A stretch of DNA of 64,000 nucleotides from Nelumbo lutea (taxonomy: Eukaryota; Streptophyta; Magnoliopsida; Proteales; Nelumbonaceae). Location: NCBI GenBank assembly GCA_022828595.1, contig JAKGHH010000003.1, forward strand, positions 21,266,934 through 21,330,933, given 5' to 3'. Shown one piece after another: positions 42,371-52,685 of the stretch. The notes beneath the pieces are model-generated. The model worked only from the letters and a program-made list of their open reading frames with translations. It did not search any database and had not been told where the DNA came from. Positions within the stretch are counted from its first letter, which is position 1. The number at the start of each line of letters is the position of its first letter. The position numbers and the translations under genes were made by a program.

Positions 42371-43748
42371 ATGGCTGACAATTCCCAAAACCTCAGTTAT
42401 CAAGCTGGTGAGGCCAAGGGCCAAGCTCAGGTGAAAGACTGGTCTTCTCATTTTTCTTTTTATGGTGATGTTTTTTATATACAATTGATTAATGATGTTT
42501 GCGATTGGTTCCATGGTTCTCGCTTAACAGGTCAAGAAGGATGATCTGATGGATAAGGCATCCAATGCTGCCCAATCCGCCAAGGAGTCATGCCAAGAGG
42601 TTTACATCGGCTAACTGATAACTGAGTTAAAGGGGGGAAATTTTTGTTAGATACACATTCTTACTGGACCTACCCAGATGATGATCACTCGGCCCATAAC
42701 CCAAAAACCGCACAGTGATTTTAACCCAAAGGGCTGGTTGAACATAGGGGTGTCAATGGTGTCAATGGATCTATTTTTGGGTTGGATCCATCCAAATCAA
42801 AATCAATTTAGACGGATTGGATGAACCAATAAAACATATTGAATCGGACCAATCAAGACTTAATGGTCCAAAATATTTATTGGATTGGATTGGCCTAGCC
42901 CGCCCATAATCAATTAGATTTATATTGGATTGGGTTGGATTGAATCAATATCCAGTCCATTAATAGAAGATAAGAATAGAAGTGTCAATTGACCAGGTTT
43001 GGATTGGACCCGATTTAAATTTAAACCAATTTGAACAGATTGAATGGTCCAGATATTGAATTGAACTGGTTCAAAATGGTCCAGAGTATTCATTAGATTG
43101 GTTTGGACCTGATTCATCTGTAATGAATTCATATTGGACTGGACCAGATTGGACCAAATCCGATCCAATTAACACCCCTACTTGAAGAGTCGAGATTGAT
43201 GGATGAGATCAGGTGCATCATAAGTGACTCCGGAGTCCGGACCACATCACCAACATCCCAAAAGAAATTAGGATATGCTACTCATAAGACACTCAACCGT
43301 GCATCAAGAACATTGCCTTTGATGGGAGATGTTCCATGCACAGGCATAGTTGTCTTGTGGTACATGTGGGTAGCAGATCCAAGTTCATCATAATCTGGGT
43401 TGTCTGGAAAATGAAGTTTAAATAAAAATAAAATAAAGGAAAAAAACTTGTAAAAATGTTATTTTAGAGGCTTTCTACAGCATTGCATCATAATCTGGGT
43501 TGTCTGGAAAAACCTTGTAAGTGACAATTCCTGAGGTATTTCACATTGCACTTTGTGCTCTTTTTGGTTATATACTAATATGACAGTGTGTAAGGTGCAA
43601 TTCCAAACAGCACACTGTGTAGTTTACAATGATTTTTTATTTGATCTGAGAATTAGCGTTTTAAAACATGTAGGTTGGTGAGCAATTGAAGGCCAAGGCA
43701 CAGGGAGCTGTAGATGCTGTTAAAGATGCAACTGGTATGAACAAATGA
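42371..43748 (+). CDS. KIN2: KIN2/COR6.6-type stress-induced protein, array copy 2
   Basis: Exons 42371-42430, 42531-42599 and 43674-43748 encode 67 residues: MADNSQNLSYQAGEAKGQAQ, VKKDDLMDKASNAAQSAKESCQE, VGEQLKAKAQGAVDAVKDATGMNK. The start is the ATG with AAAAG just before it, in the same place as in the other copies. Intron 2 is 1,074 bp, against 106 bp in copy 1, because it holds a hAT-like element (42745-43180) and a foldback (43271-43380). All splice sites are intact, so the gene looks functional. Function and expression are inferred from the family. Confidence 0.93.
42745..43180. mobile_element. hAT-like element (possibly two in tandem) in intron 2 of KIN2 copy 2
   Basis: Ends TAGGGGTGTCAAT and ATTAACACCCCTA are inverted. 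Flanks GTTGAACA and CTTGAAGA match at 6 of 8 bases. A second TAGAAGTGTCAATTGACC-like end at about 42975 suggests a head-to-tail pair or an internal duplication. The interior is built of TTGGATTGG/CCAATCC motifs. Confidence 0.75.
43271..43380. repeat. Foldback element, GGGAGATGTT family, copy 5
   Basis: GGATATGCTACTCATAAGAC pairs with GTGGGTAGCAGATCC, with CATCAAGAACATTGCC and GATGGGAGATGTTCCATGC between. It sits inside intron 2 of KIN2 copy 2. Confidence 0.7.
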
Positions 43749-44096
43749 AGGTAGCAATTTTTTGACCACCAATATTCCATATGGTGGTGGGGTTTGCTTT
43801 TATTCGCTTTTATCCAATTTTAATTTCCGTCGATGCTCTTCTTGGAGAGCTAGTTATGATTTTGTAAGCCTTCTAAAGCAAAGAAGAATGTTTTCTCATG
43901 GATATAAACTTGTAGTTACACTTATATCAAAGTTCTTTACACCGTTTGGATAAGCTTTTACTTTTTGAGCTTCGGGCCATGGGAAACAAAACTTGAGTTT
44001 AAGTGTTTTTTTGAGTGTTTGCTAATACTATGTTTGGTTTGAAGGAAAACGTAGGAAAATCCCATGCAAGATTTTTATCATTGATTTTACCTTTCA

Positions 44097-44383
44097 GCAG
44101 TATTTTCAAAACCGGATGATCGGACCAGAAAAACCAGGAATTAGTCACCATTTCACCCTAAAATCATTTTTTTGACAAATAACTGTTGATTTAATTAGTG
44201 AACCATTGACTCAAGCAATGGAATCATCAACTCACACAACAGTTTTTGGCTATTATTTTTATTATTTTTATTTTTTTATCAAAACAGTCCATTCATTCAG
44301 TCCAAACAGTCAAACCATTTGACCTAAGAATCAGACCCCAAAATGGTTCCTTGTTGGGTCCATATTTAAAATCCTTGTTTTCA
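44097..44383. mobile_element. CCGGT-type hAT-like MITE, decayed
   Basis: Starts AGTATTTTCAAAACCGGATGATCGG and ends GTTGGGTCCATATTTAAAATCC, with the GAACCATTGACTCA and CAAACCATTTGACC motifs of the family. AT-rich loop of TTATTTTTATT repeats. Confidence 0.6.
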
Positions 44384-44517
44384 ATAGTCAACAAAATCTC
44401 ACATCTACATTCCCTTGCTTGAGTTGTTTCCAGTGGCCATATATGAGGCCTACATAATCATGATTGACAAAGCATTATTTTTGGTATTACATGATACATT
44501 TTACAAGGGAATCAGAG

Positions 44518-44660
44518 GAATTCACATCTGCCACCCACAGAACGCCCTCAAAAGCGTCCATACATCCCAACTGTGTACTAGGAACATCTCTCAATATGCT
44601 GAGATGTACACGTGGGACTTTTTCGGAACACGCTCTATGGCACACAAATGTGAACTCAAA
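44518..44660. repeat. Foldback element, GGGAGATGTT family, copy 6
   Basis: GAATTCACATCTGCCAC pairs with CACACAAATGTGAACTC, with AGGAACATCTCTCAATATGCTGAGATGT in the centre. Confidence 0.6.
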
Positions 44661-44759
44661 TCAAAAGTGGGGATGAAACGGGGTGCACGTGAAACCTACG
44701 CCTAAAGGATATCGATTAACCATGTCAACTACTACGCACATGTCTTTAGTCTATATTTA

Positions 44760-44885
44760 CAGGAATTCACATCTCCACCGTCGTCTAATTACATCCTCGT
44801 AGTGTATTAAAAACATCTCTCAATAATAATATCAGAATTGATACTGTCATCATTGAGAAATATTCCCACTACACAGCCCAAATGT
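44760..44885. repeat. Foldback element, GGGAGATGTT family, copy 7
   Basis: Starts GGAATTCACATCTCCACCG and has AAAAACATCTCTCAATAATAA and CATCATTGAGAAATATTCCCAC arms. Related to the copy 100 bp upstream. Confidence 0.6.
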
Positions 44886-45575
44886 ACTCTAAATGGGTGA
44901 TGGATTATCAAAAATCTACTAAAGATGGTAATCGTCTAATAGAGAGTACAGGGTTGAGCAACCTATCATACAGACTAAACCCCAATACACCCGAAGCTCT
45001 TACACAAATTTTTTCGATCCAAAAGCAAATACAATGAGATGCATATAAGAGAAAACCTAACAACCTAACATATATATATGGGTCAAACTCATAAACAGTA
45101 AAAGAGGTTGGTTCAGCCTCAGCATCACTCATACCCCTAGCACAAACCTCAGCGAAATTTCCCTGTCGGGTTCTTTTCCACAAAAGTCGGGCCGGGTCAT
45201 GGAGCGAGGCATAAACAAGACTTAAACTTCAAAGGCACAATTCAACAATATTTTCCATAATTGCATTTCCATTGCATCCTATCAAAATACATGTGATCAG
45301 TTACTTAACAACCATTTCATCCAATTAATTGGAATACCTCTAAAATGTGAACTCAGAGGAAGAAACCCACATCTTATTTCCTCTCTCTAAACCACTCTAT
45401 CATCATGTAAAAGGCAAACCAAAGTACCAAACAGCTTTTATAAGTATATGGATCAATTGAGATATCCAAGCTTTCAGTTCTTTAAATAATATAATTCCAC
45501 TAATTCTCCAGGCTTCCCTCCTTTCAAAGCATGCAACACACTCGTAAATTTTCTTTTGCAAGATGTTAGAATTTA

Positions 45576-45840
45576 GGCTGTGTTTGATTGCATTGCAATT
45601 TTATTTGCATTAGTACAAATGCAAGGAAGTGCAAATGTAAAACATGCAAATTCTTATTTAATTTTGTTTTGGATTTTACTTTATTCTATTTGATGTCTTA
45701 ATTTGCTTCATTTGTATTGCAATCAAACAAAATAAAATAAAATTTGAAACAAAAATAGGTCAGAATTTATACTCAGATCATTTGCACTGCCATGGTTTTG
45801 CATGAGTGCAAATTTATTTGCATTGCAACCAAACATAGCC
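45576..45840. mobile_element. Tourist-like foldback MITE (GTTTGGTTGCAAT family)
   Basis: Starts GGCTGTGTTTGATTGCATTGC and ends CATTGCAACCAAACATAGCC. The flanking trinucleotides are TTA and TAA. Same interior family as 25714-25917. Confidence 0.8.
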
Positions 45841-45933
45841 TAAATGATTAACAATATGTATAGTGTAAATACATACAGAATAAGGTTTTTCACTCTACAT
45901 ATTTGTATTTGCACTCCTTCCAAACAGAGCCTT

Positions 45934-46053
45934 AGGTTTGGTTTGGAAATAGTATAAATAGAAATATGTACACTGCAAGTACATAAAAAAATAATACAAA
46001 ATACAGGGTTTTGCTCCTACATATTTGTATTTTTACTCCTTCCAAACTGAGCC
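45934..46053. mobile_element. Small foldback MITE (GTTTGGAAAGAGTA family)
   Basis: Starts GGTTTGGTTTGGAAATAGTA and ends ACTCCTTCCAAACTGAGCC with TTA on both sides. A truncated sister lies immediately to its left (45850-45930). Confidence 0.75.
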
Positions 46054-46234
46054 TTAACTTAAACACGTTCATAACAAAACTGACATATTGTAAAGTTTCT
46101 GGTATGTCAGTTATTTGGACAAAGCACTCTACACGAAGAATGTATTTTTACTGTATTCAAGTTCTTAAGAAGTGATCAAATTAAGAATAATTTATCAATA
46201 AACTTTTAATTGTACTTTCATTCTCGTTTGTTTA

Positions 46235-46353
46235 GGCTCAGTTTGGAAAGAGTATAAAGGCAAATATGTATAGTACATATATATATAAAATAATACAAAA
46301 TACAAGAGTTTGCACTCTACTTATTTGTATTTGTACTCCTTCCAAACAGAGCC
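46235..46353. mobile_element. Small foldback MITE (GTTTGGAAAGAGTA family)
   Basis: GGCTCAGTTTGGAAAGAGTA pairs with TACTCCTTCCAAACAGAGCC. TTA flanks both sides. The corresponding point in the duplicated spacer (about 55030) is empty. Confidence 0.85.
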
Positions 46354-46377
46354 TTAAAAAAATATGGTCACTTGATT

Positions 46378-46800
46378 ATCCCTAGTATGCCCTTGATGAC
46401 ATGAATCCTATTTCACCATTGTATTCTGTTTAGTGGTATAGCCATTGTTAAATTATGAGCACATAAATCATTTCTTACAATTTCCACCCAAGTCCTTTTC
46501 AGTCTGCCCCTAGATCTTTTATCCCCTTCAACTTGTAACATATCACTTTTCTAAAGTGTTGTATATTGTGTTTTTGGCATGAGATCAAACCATCTTAGTC
46601 TACTTTTTCTTGTTTTATCATCTATTAGAGTTTCTCCCAAGTTCATTCATAGGACTTTATTCCACATTGTCATTTCTAGTTTTACCACTCATCCATTTGA
46701 GAATTCAAAATTCTGCCATATGCAATTTTTGGATATTGGATATGTTACTTCTTTAACTACCCAACTCTGCTTCATATAGGATGGTTGGCCTTAAAATGTA
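46378..46800 (-). mobile_element. RTE-type LINE 3' fragment, antisense
   Basis: The minus strand reads MAEF-x-ILKWMSGKTRNDN, the conserved C-terminal motif of plant RTE-type reverse transcriptases (usual form ILRWMCGKTR). The 3' part has ACATGAATCCTATTTCACCA, typical of their tails. It is shared with 55040-55690 and so predates the spacer duplication. Confidence 0.7.
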
Positions 46801-46871
46801 CTGTCATTGAAGAAATATAGAACCCATTTCAATTGGAATCAGCACATGGTACATCATGTCACACCACATAA

Positions 46872-47122
46872 CATGGTTTTGAAAACCAGACCAGACCAGT
46901 TGCTTGGGAACCGTCTAGGCAATCAGTTTTGTTTCACCCTAAAATCATTATTGGGCAAAAAACTATTGACTTGGTTAGGGACTCACTGATCTGAGCAGTC
47001 AAACCGTCAACCTGGACAACAGTGGCCAACCCTGTCCGTTCAAACTGGGTGATCGGACCATTTGACCCAGGAACTGATGGCCAAAATGGTTCCATGTCTA
47101 GTCTGGTTTTTAAAACCTTCCT
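46872..47122. mobile_element. CCGGT-type hAT-like MITE
   Basis: Left ATGGTTTTGAAAACCAGACC and right GTCTGGTTTTTAAAACCTTCC are inverted. The interior has the family motifs GGGAACCGTCTAGG and CAAACCGTCAACC. Absent from the paralogous spacer at about 55740. Confidence 0.7.
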
Positions 47123-47704
47123 TCACATAGAATCTCGGTCTTTACATTTAACAAACAGTTCAGAGAAACTTGGTTGGTTCTTAGACAATAAAAAAAAAAA
47201 AGATATAAACAAAGTGAATCTAACTAATATGAAAGATCTTAACTGAAGTATCAAAGGGGAAGCAACACTAACTTCATTAAGAGACTCTTGTACCCATATG
47301 ACATTGTGAAGATATGAGACTCCTCCCATATGAGCATCAACTTCATACTCACTTAGACACAGCTAATTTGCCTTTCTGGGATTGATGCACATATTCCATG
47401 CATTGACATACCACCGAGGAAGGAACTTGCTTTACACAGAATCTTGTGGATTTTGAGAATCCCGTTGCCATTTGTGCTGACAAGTGCAATGAAAAGAAGG
47501 CTCTAATTGAGTCCAATTAGGATAAAATCTAGCCACATTGAATTCCAATCCAATTATTAACCCTAATCCAAAATTGATAAGATCTAGGGGATCATAAATA
47601 GAGGTGCAAGTCAATACCTGATTTGATAGATGAGACTTGAACTTCTGATTTTCTAAATCAATACAAGTCTATTTCATCATCTTTGAAATAAATAATAAAA
47701 TTAA

Positions 47705-47806
47705 GGGTAAATCTCTTAAACTATCTATATTGTTCACGAAATTGACAAACTGTACCCTTATTGTTTACTTATTGTCTTAAGCTATCCTTAAGTTTTCTGG
47801 CAATTG
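47705..47806. repeat. Left terminal inverted repeat of the Mutator-like element
   Basis: Pairs with 51910-52012; shared blocks include AAACTAT, TATTGTTCA, AAATTGAC and ACCCTTATTGTTTA. Confidence 0.85.
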
Positions 47807-48486
47807 ACACGCCGGTAAACACTAACGGGAAAAATGAAATATTGAATTTGCCCTTCACTATTCATCAAATTTTCAAAATAAAACCCAATTGATGAAAAAA
47901 TAAACCCAAAATCATATCATGGTGGCAGCGATATTTTCCGACCAAAAGTGGACTCCCTCTACTATGGACTTCATCTCCAGTTCACAGCATCATCAGCACT
48001 GAAGTCATGGTTGTCGGATACCATAACCTGGCCTACTCTGTTGTGGACTTCATCTCCAATTCCTGTCTCAATAGACATCTATGGTTGTGGTGGACAATGA
48101 TGGTAAATTGTCTCAGACGTCGGACACCCGATTGGAGGATGAAACCGATGTTGAGACGACTACACAACCACAAGAACGCAGAGCTAGAAGTGAAAGTGAG
48201 ACAAGTGATGATCGAGAATTAGATCTGGTTCATTTTCACCAAGATAAAGTGAAAACATGTGCACTCTGAACTAGTTGGCAATAGACCTTCGTACGACCTT
48301 CGTCTATTCAAGAATAACAGGCATGGCCATTAAGTCTGGACAAAGGATCGAATACGGAGGATGGTTTGGTTCATAGAAGTAGAATATCTGAATCCAAGGT
48401 GGTTTCAAGGTTTGGTTCACGAATTCGATTTTGAAGTCTCACTTCACGACGGGGATACCACGTCATGTATAACAGCAATCTATGGT
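47807..48486 (+). other. Unassigned interior of the Mutator-like element (left)
   Basis: Contains a 62-codon acidic frame (48081-48269) ending DKVKTCAL. The nucleotide stretch around 48225-48290 resembles 51385-51455 on the other side of the Copia element, so part of the interior is duplicated. I do not recognise the product. Confidence 0.45.
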
Positions 48487-50954
48487 TGTTAGAGTTCCCA
48501 GTATTTATGTGACTCTTGCATGAGTTATCTCTTGTAATCTAGTTAGATCAGGATTATCCTCATGGAGTTAATATATATATCAAACTCTATCTCAAATAAA
48601 GTTATCCTTTGATCTCTATCCTAACCGATAGAGTTATCATGTAACTTGTATTTAAACCCCTAATGATCAGTGATAAATCAATCAACCATTCTATTGAATC
48701 CATTAGTTTTCACTTGGTATCAGATCCATGGCCGACAACCCATCTTCTTTCTCCCCCCCTTTTCCTTCACCCTTCGACAATCTTGCCAATCTCATTTCCA
48801 TCAAATTAGACAAACACAATTATTTATTGTGGAAAGCTCAATATTAATCCATGCTTGAAGGTCTCTACTTGTTCGGCTATCTCTATGGCTCAAACAAATG
48901 TCTTTCACAATACACCAATGATACAACAGATATCTTCAGTATCAAAACTGTGAATCTCGCATTCACCTCTTGGCAGATCCAGGAAAAGTTGCTGCTCAAC
49001 TGGTTGCTTCCGACTTTAACAGAAGGTGCGTTGGCTCAAGTCGTCGGTTGTCGTACTTCACACAAGGCTTGGACAACTCTGACTCGAGTATATAATTCTC
49101 CCTCTCAAGCCAAGATCATGCAACTAAAGAATGACCTTCATCACCTCCACAAAGGTTCGAACTCAGGCTCTTCTCAGATGACATAATTCTCTATACCACG
49201 GGAGGTTTGGGGCCAGATTACGACCCGTTGGTCACAGCCATTACCACCAAACATGACCCCTTATCTCTCAAGGAACTTCACAGCCTTCTACTTTAGTTCA
49301 AACTCAGGCTCAACTGCCAACATTCTGCTATCTCTAACATGCAGCTCTCTACCAATGTAGCAGTCTACAAACTTGACGTTCGATCACCCAACTCCTATCG
49401 TGGCAGTCGTAGCAACAACCCACCTTCGCGTGGCCGAGGTAAGGGTTGTAACAATGGTACCACCCAGTCTCAACCAAAGGTGACTTGCCAGGTCTGTGGC
49501 AAGTTCAGCTACTCTGCTCTTTCCTACTTTCACCATTTTGATCTCAGTTTTCAAGCCTATGGTAATACCTCTTAGTCTAATGATCTTGTTGTTGCTAACA
49601 CATCTAGTTCCTCTAATGGCAACTGGTACCCAAACATCAGTGCCACAAATCACCTTACAACAAATCTCAGCAGTCTCTCTATTCAGTATGATTACAGTGG
49701 CACTAACAAATTAGATGTGGGTAACGAGACTGGTTTGGACATCAAACATATTAGTCATACTTCACTTCACACCCCTTCTCGTATATTGCATTTAAATAAT
49801 GTTCTTCATGTGCCTGTTATCACAAAAAACCTATTATCCGTTCATCAGGTTTTCCGCGATAATGATATTATTTTTGAGTTTGATGATTATGGTTTTATTG
49901 TGAAGGACAAAATTTGGGGGACTCCTCTCCTTTCAGGACTGACTAAGGATGGCCCCTATCAGCTCTCTGTTTCTCCATCTAGTTGCTTGAATAAGGAACT
50001 TGTGGCCTTATTGGGGGTACGTACTACTGTTGATGGCTGGCACAGGCATCTTTTGCATCCTCATAAACACGTTGTACAACAAATTCTCCAGTAGCACAAC
50101 TTACCGATCAACTCCAAGTCCACTTCAATTTTCTACTCTTCTTGTACATGTGGAAAGTCTCATCGCCTACCTCACCCTCCTTCATCAACTAGTGTATCTT
50201 CTCCTCTAGATGTTATTTGGATCTGGTCTACATACCATGAGTAGGAGCCAAAGCCGAAGCTGGAGAGGCAACTGAACCTGATGGTGTAGTGGGAGCAGCA
50301 GTGTTGGATTGTGTAAAAGAGATGTCTAGGGAATCCGCAGGAGAGTGGGCTGATAGAGAAGGAGAATGGGCCTAATCTTATCTCCTAGTCCTCCAAGAAG
50401 CACTCCACCATCTCCAGATCAAGTAGGGAAGCGGAATATAGGTCCCTTGCCATCCTTGCAGCTGAGGTCATTTGGATGCAAATGCTCATTCGTGAAATGG
50501 GCCTCTCACCTACATCCTCTTCAGTCATGTGGTGTGACAACATCGTTGCTACTTACCTAGCCTCCAATCCCATTCATCACTCCTGCAGCAAACATGTTGA
50601 GCTAGGCTTTCATTTTATTCGGGATAAGGTTCAACGTCACAGATCCGTTTTCTCAACACAATTGATCAGATAGTTGATATCTTCACCAAACCCCTTCATG
50701 TTCGGCGCTTCACTACCTTACATGACAAGTTCTCCCTTTCTAATATTTATGTGACTCTTGCATGAGTTATCACTTGTAATCCAGTTAGATCAGGATTATC
50801 CTCATAGAGTTGTTGTATATCTCAAACTTTATGTTAGATAGAGCTATCCTTTGATCTCTATCCTAACCGATAGAGTTATCCTGTAACTTTTATTTAAACC
50901 CCTGATGATCAGTGATAAATCAATCAACCATTCTATTGAATTCATTAGTTTTCA
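48487..50954 (+). mobile_element. Degenerate Copia element lacking integrase and most of reverse transcriptase
   Basis: Direct repeats of about 220 bp (48487-48712 and about 50733-50954) share TTTATGTGACTCTTGCATG, TAACCGATAGAGTTATC and GATCAGTGATAAATCAATC. After the first, TTGGTATCAGATCC resembles an initiator tRNA-Met binding site. The interior on the plus strand has a gag (48851-49186: LLNWLLPTLTEGALAQVV, AWTTLTRVYNS), a knuckle remnant (CQVCGKFSYSA), a protease/pre-integrase stretch (HLNNVLHVPVITKNLLSVHQ, WHRHLLHPH) and, after a large deletion, an RNase H end (AAEVIWMQMLIREMGL, MWCDNIVATYLASNPI). No 5-bp duplication was seen. Confidence 0.82.
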
Positions 50955-51005
50955 ATACGGCCAACAACGAAGTAGCTATTGGAATCATGGAAGAATACAA
51001 ACATT

Positions 51006-51180
51006 TGTAGAGACCCATGAGCCACTTTCTTGTTCAGGTGCTTTGTTTGATTGCTGCCACTGGGTTCTACACCATGCCATTTCGTGTGGTGTTGGCCTTG
51101 TGGGGTTGTGTGCTTTGATGCCACCCAGGTTCAGGAGTAAGCTGCCCTCTCTAGCACCCTATCCTTCCCCGACCCTCCTT
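51006..51180 (+). pseudogene. Captured 3' piece of an MCTP/QUIRKY-type gene (C2 and transmembrane protein)
   Basis: Reading across frame shifts gives RDP-x-AT-x-LF at about 51010-51037, LCLIAATGFYTMPFRVVLAL at about 51040-51100, and RFRSKLPSL at about 51127-51153. MCTP proteins end with an arrangement of WRDPRAT, a transmembrane hairpin with PF-x-VV-x-AL, then HPRFRSKLPS. The order and spacing match. A TGA replaces the Arg of RDPRAT and a +1 shift separates the last two blocks, so it is not coding. It lies just right of the Copia LTR, inside the Mutator-like element. MCTPs act at plasmodesmata and ER contact sites (family knowledge). Confidence 0.75.
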
Positions 51181-51909
51181 CAGAACCCAAAATGGTGTGT
51201 GATTTAATTTCTTATCACAGTACCCTGTATTTTTTTCAAATGGAATCTTTTGCCATTTCACGGTGATACAAAAGAACAACAGCACTCCTTGCATCTCTAA
51301 ATTACGTTGCTCTGTTTTGTTGTGCAATAGAATCTATTCGATGCTTGATCTCAGGGTGGAGATGATGGCTTCGTTTTTCCTGGTGAGATTGAACCAGATT
51401 CGCAGGATAAAGCCAAAACATGTACTTTCTGAACTGGTTGGCAGAAGCCAAATCTTGTAAAGACATTCTTGCTCTGTACTAACTTTGTATTGTAAAGGCA
51501 TTCTTGCTTTGGTTCCTGCCCTCGCTCCTCGCTAGTCATGGCCGACCTTCAAACTCGAAGGACAAAGGTCCTTGAATCCGTCCGTATAAACGAAAATCAA
51601 AGGAGAAAAAAAAGATAAGCACGGAAGATTTTAATTTTCCCAAGGCGTTGGAAATCCAAACCGGTGTTCAGATCTGTTGCAGTGAATGGGTGGGTATTGA
51701 TCAGTGTTGTGTGATCGTCAAACTTTTGTCGTTCGAAAGTTGTAATGGCGCTGTAGCTTGCAACAACAATACCAATATCACCGCCACCATTGCAACTTCC
51801 AACAGCAGTGAACAATGAGGATATTTTAGAAATTTTAAAATAATTATCACTCACGTGATATCACATATGAATGGAATGCGACGGAAAGTTAACAGTAATA
51901 GGAGTTTTA
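51181..51909. other. Unassigned interior of the Mutator-like element (right)
   Basis: Includes a possible exon: CTCAG at 51351-51355 followed by a short frame GDDGFVFPGEIEPDSQDK and KAKTCTF-stop. A similar end, DKVKTCAL-stop, exists at 48243-48269. Not recognised. Confidence 0.4.
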
Positions 51910-52012
51910 GACAATTGTCAAAAAATTAAAGGTACTTTAAGACAATATATAAACAATAAGGGTATAGTTCGTCAATTTTATGAACAATAGGAATAGTTTA
52001 AAAGATCTACCC
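51910..52012. repeat. Right terminal inverted repeat of the Mutator-like element
   Basis: Inverted copy of 47705-47806, with TAAACAATAAGGGTATAGTT and GATCTACCC at the outer end. Confidence 0.85.
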
Positions 52013-52021
52013 TAAAATTAA

Positions 52022-52440
52022 TAACTCTCATCTTATACATAGTATGTGTATGTGTATGTATACATGCATTCATACAATTTAATTAGACTTTTTTTATTGC
52101 GTCGACAGCCCCATGACAATTGACAAACTTCCTGATTCGATCTGGGGGTCCAAGTATAAGAAACCGGAAAAATATACTGCACCACACTGCATAATTCTTA
52201 ATTCTACTATAACCTTATACAATTCACAAATGACAAACACCCCTACCCTAAAACATCAATATCGCATCAATTTTGAGCTGTAACCTACCCAACTGTACTA
52301 TAAAACTAAAAATTCTTAGGGTGTACTGAACGGTCATTCTCCCAACCTTTAACATTTTATCTCGTTTGTGGAAGATACAAACAAACAAAGAGAAACTTGT
52401 CAAATTCCCCTTGAAATTTGGAACAACAATTGAACGCTGC
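52022..52440. other. Upstream spacer of KIN2 copy 3
   Basis: Matches the spacer before copy 4 (57350-57710): both contain a TATGTATACATGCAT-like tract, ATTGACAAACT(T/A)CCTGATTC and CCTTGAAA(T/C)TTGGAAC. Confidence 0.65.
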
Positions 52441-52479
52441 ATTGTAAGAGTTTTTATAACAAAGGGCCACTTGTCAAAA

Positions 52480-52586
52480 AAAGGCTGAAACTTCTGCTAG
52501 ATGTTTAAGACAGTGCCACTTGTCATGGTTTGATAGCTATTCATGACACGTGTCCATCAAAGGGCCTGGAAGTACAACCTATAAAG
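52480..52586 (+). promoter_or_regulatory. Promoter module of KIN2-type gene 3
   Basis: CTTCTGCTAGATGTTTAAG, GTGCCACTTGTC (52513-52524), a palindromic G-box/ABRE GACACGTGTC (52545-52554), AAGGGCCTGGA and the TATA box CTATAAAG (52579-52586), exactly 100 bp before the ATG. The ABRE is the strongest in the array. Confidence 0.78.
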
Positions 52587-52685
52587 CCTCCTGCCATTTG
52601 CTTGGTTTTGCATCGTCGAAGGAAATAGCTAACTTGGTGTCTACCGTTGCCCAGGAATTAAGCCAAAAGGAAGGAGAAAACATAG

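Larger units (their letters stand above)
45208..47695 (+). repeat. Spacer block of duplicated KIN2 unit, left copy
   Basis: Homologous in order and orientation to about 53780-57330. Shared landmarks include GCATCCTATCAAAATACATG, CAGTTATTTGGACAAAGCAC, AATCATTTCTTACAATTTCC, AATCCCGTTGCCATTTGTGC and ACTTGAACTTCTGATTTTCT. It is interrupted by elements absent from the other copy (45576-45840 and 46235-46353). Confidence 0.8.
47705..52012. mobile_element. Mutator-like element carrying a captured host gene piece (Pack-MULE type)
   Basis: Perfect 9-bp duplications TAAAATTAA flank it (47696-47704 and 52013-52021). The ends start GGGTAAATCT and, reverse-complemented, GGGTAGATCT, and remain alignable for about 100 bp at roughly 80% identity. 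Long inverted ends plus a 9-bp duplication are the Mutator-like signature. No transposase was recognised. Inside are unassigned sequence (47807-48486), a degenerate Copia element (48487-50954), a piece of an MCTP gene (51006-51180) and a further unassigned part to 51909. It sits between KIN2 copies 2 and 3, in spacer that is uninterrupted at the matching point before copy 4. Confidence 0.88.

Noticed and set aside
44415..44705. 96-codon plus frame
   Set aside because: Spans a foldback element and unique spacer, with no domain.
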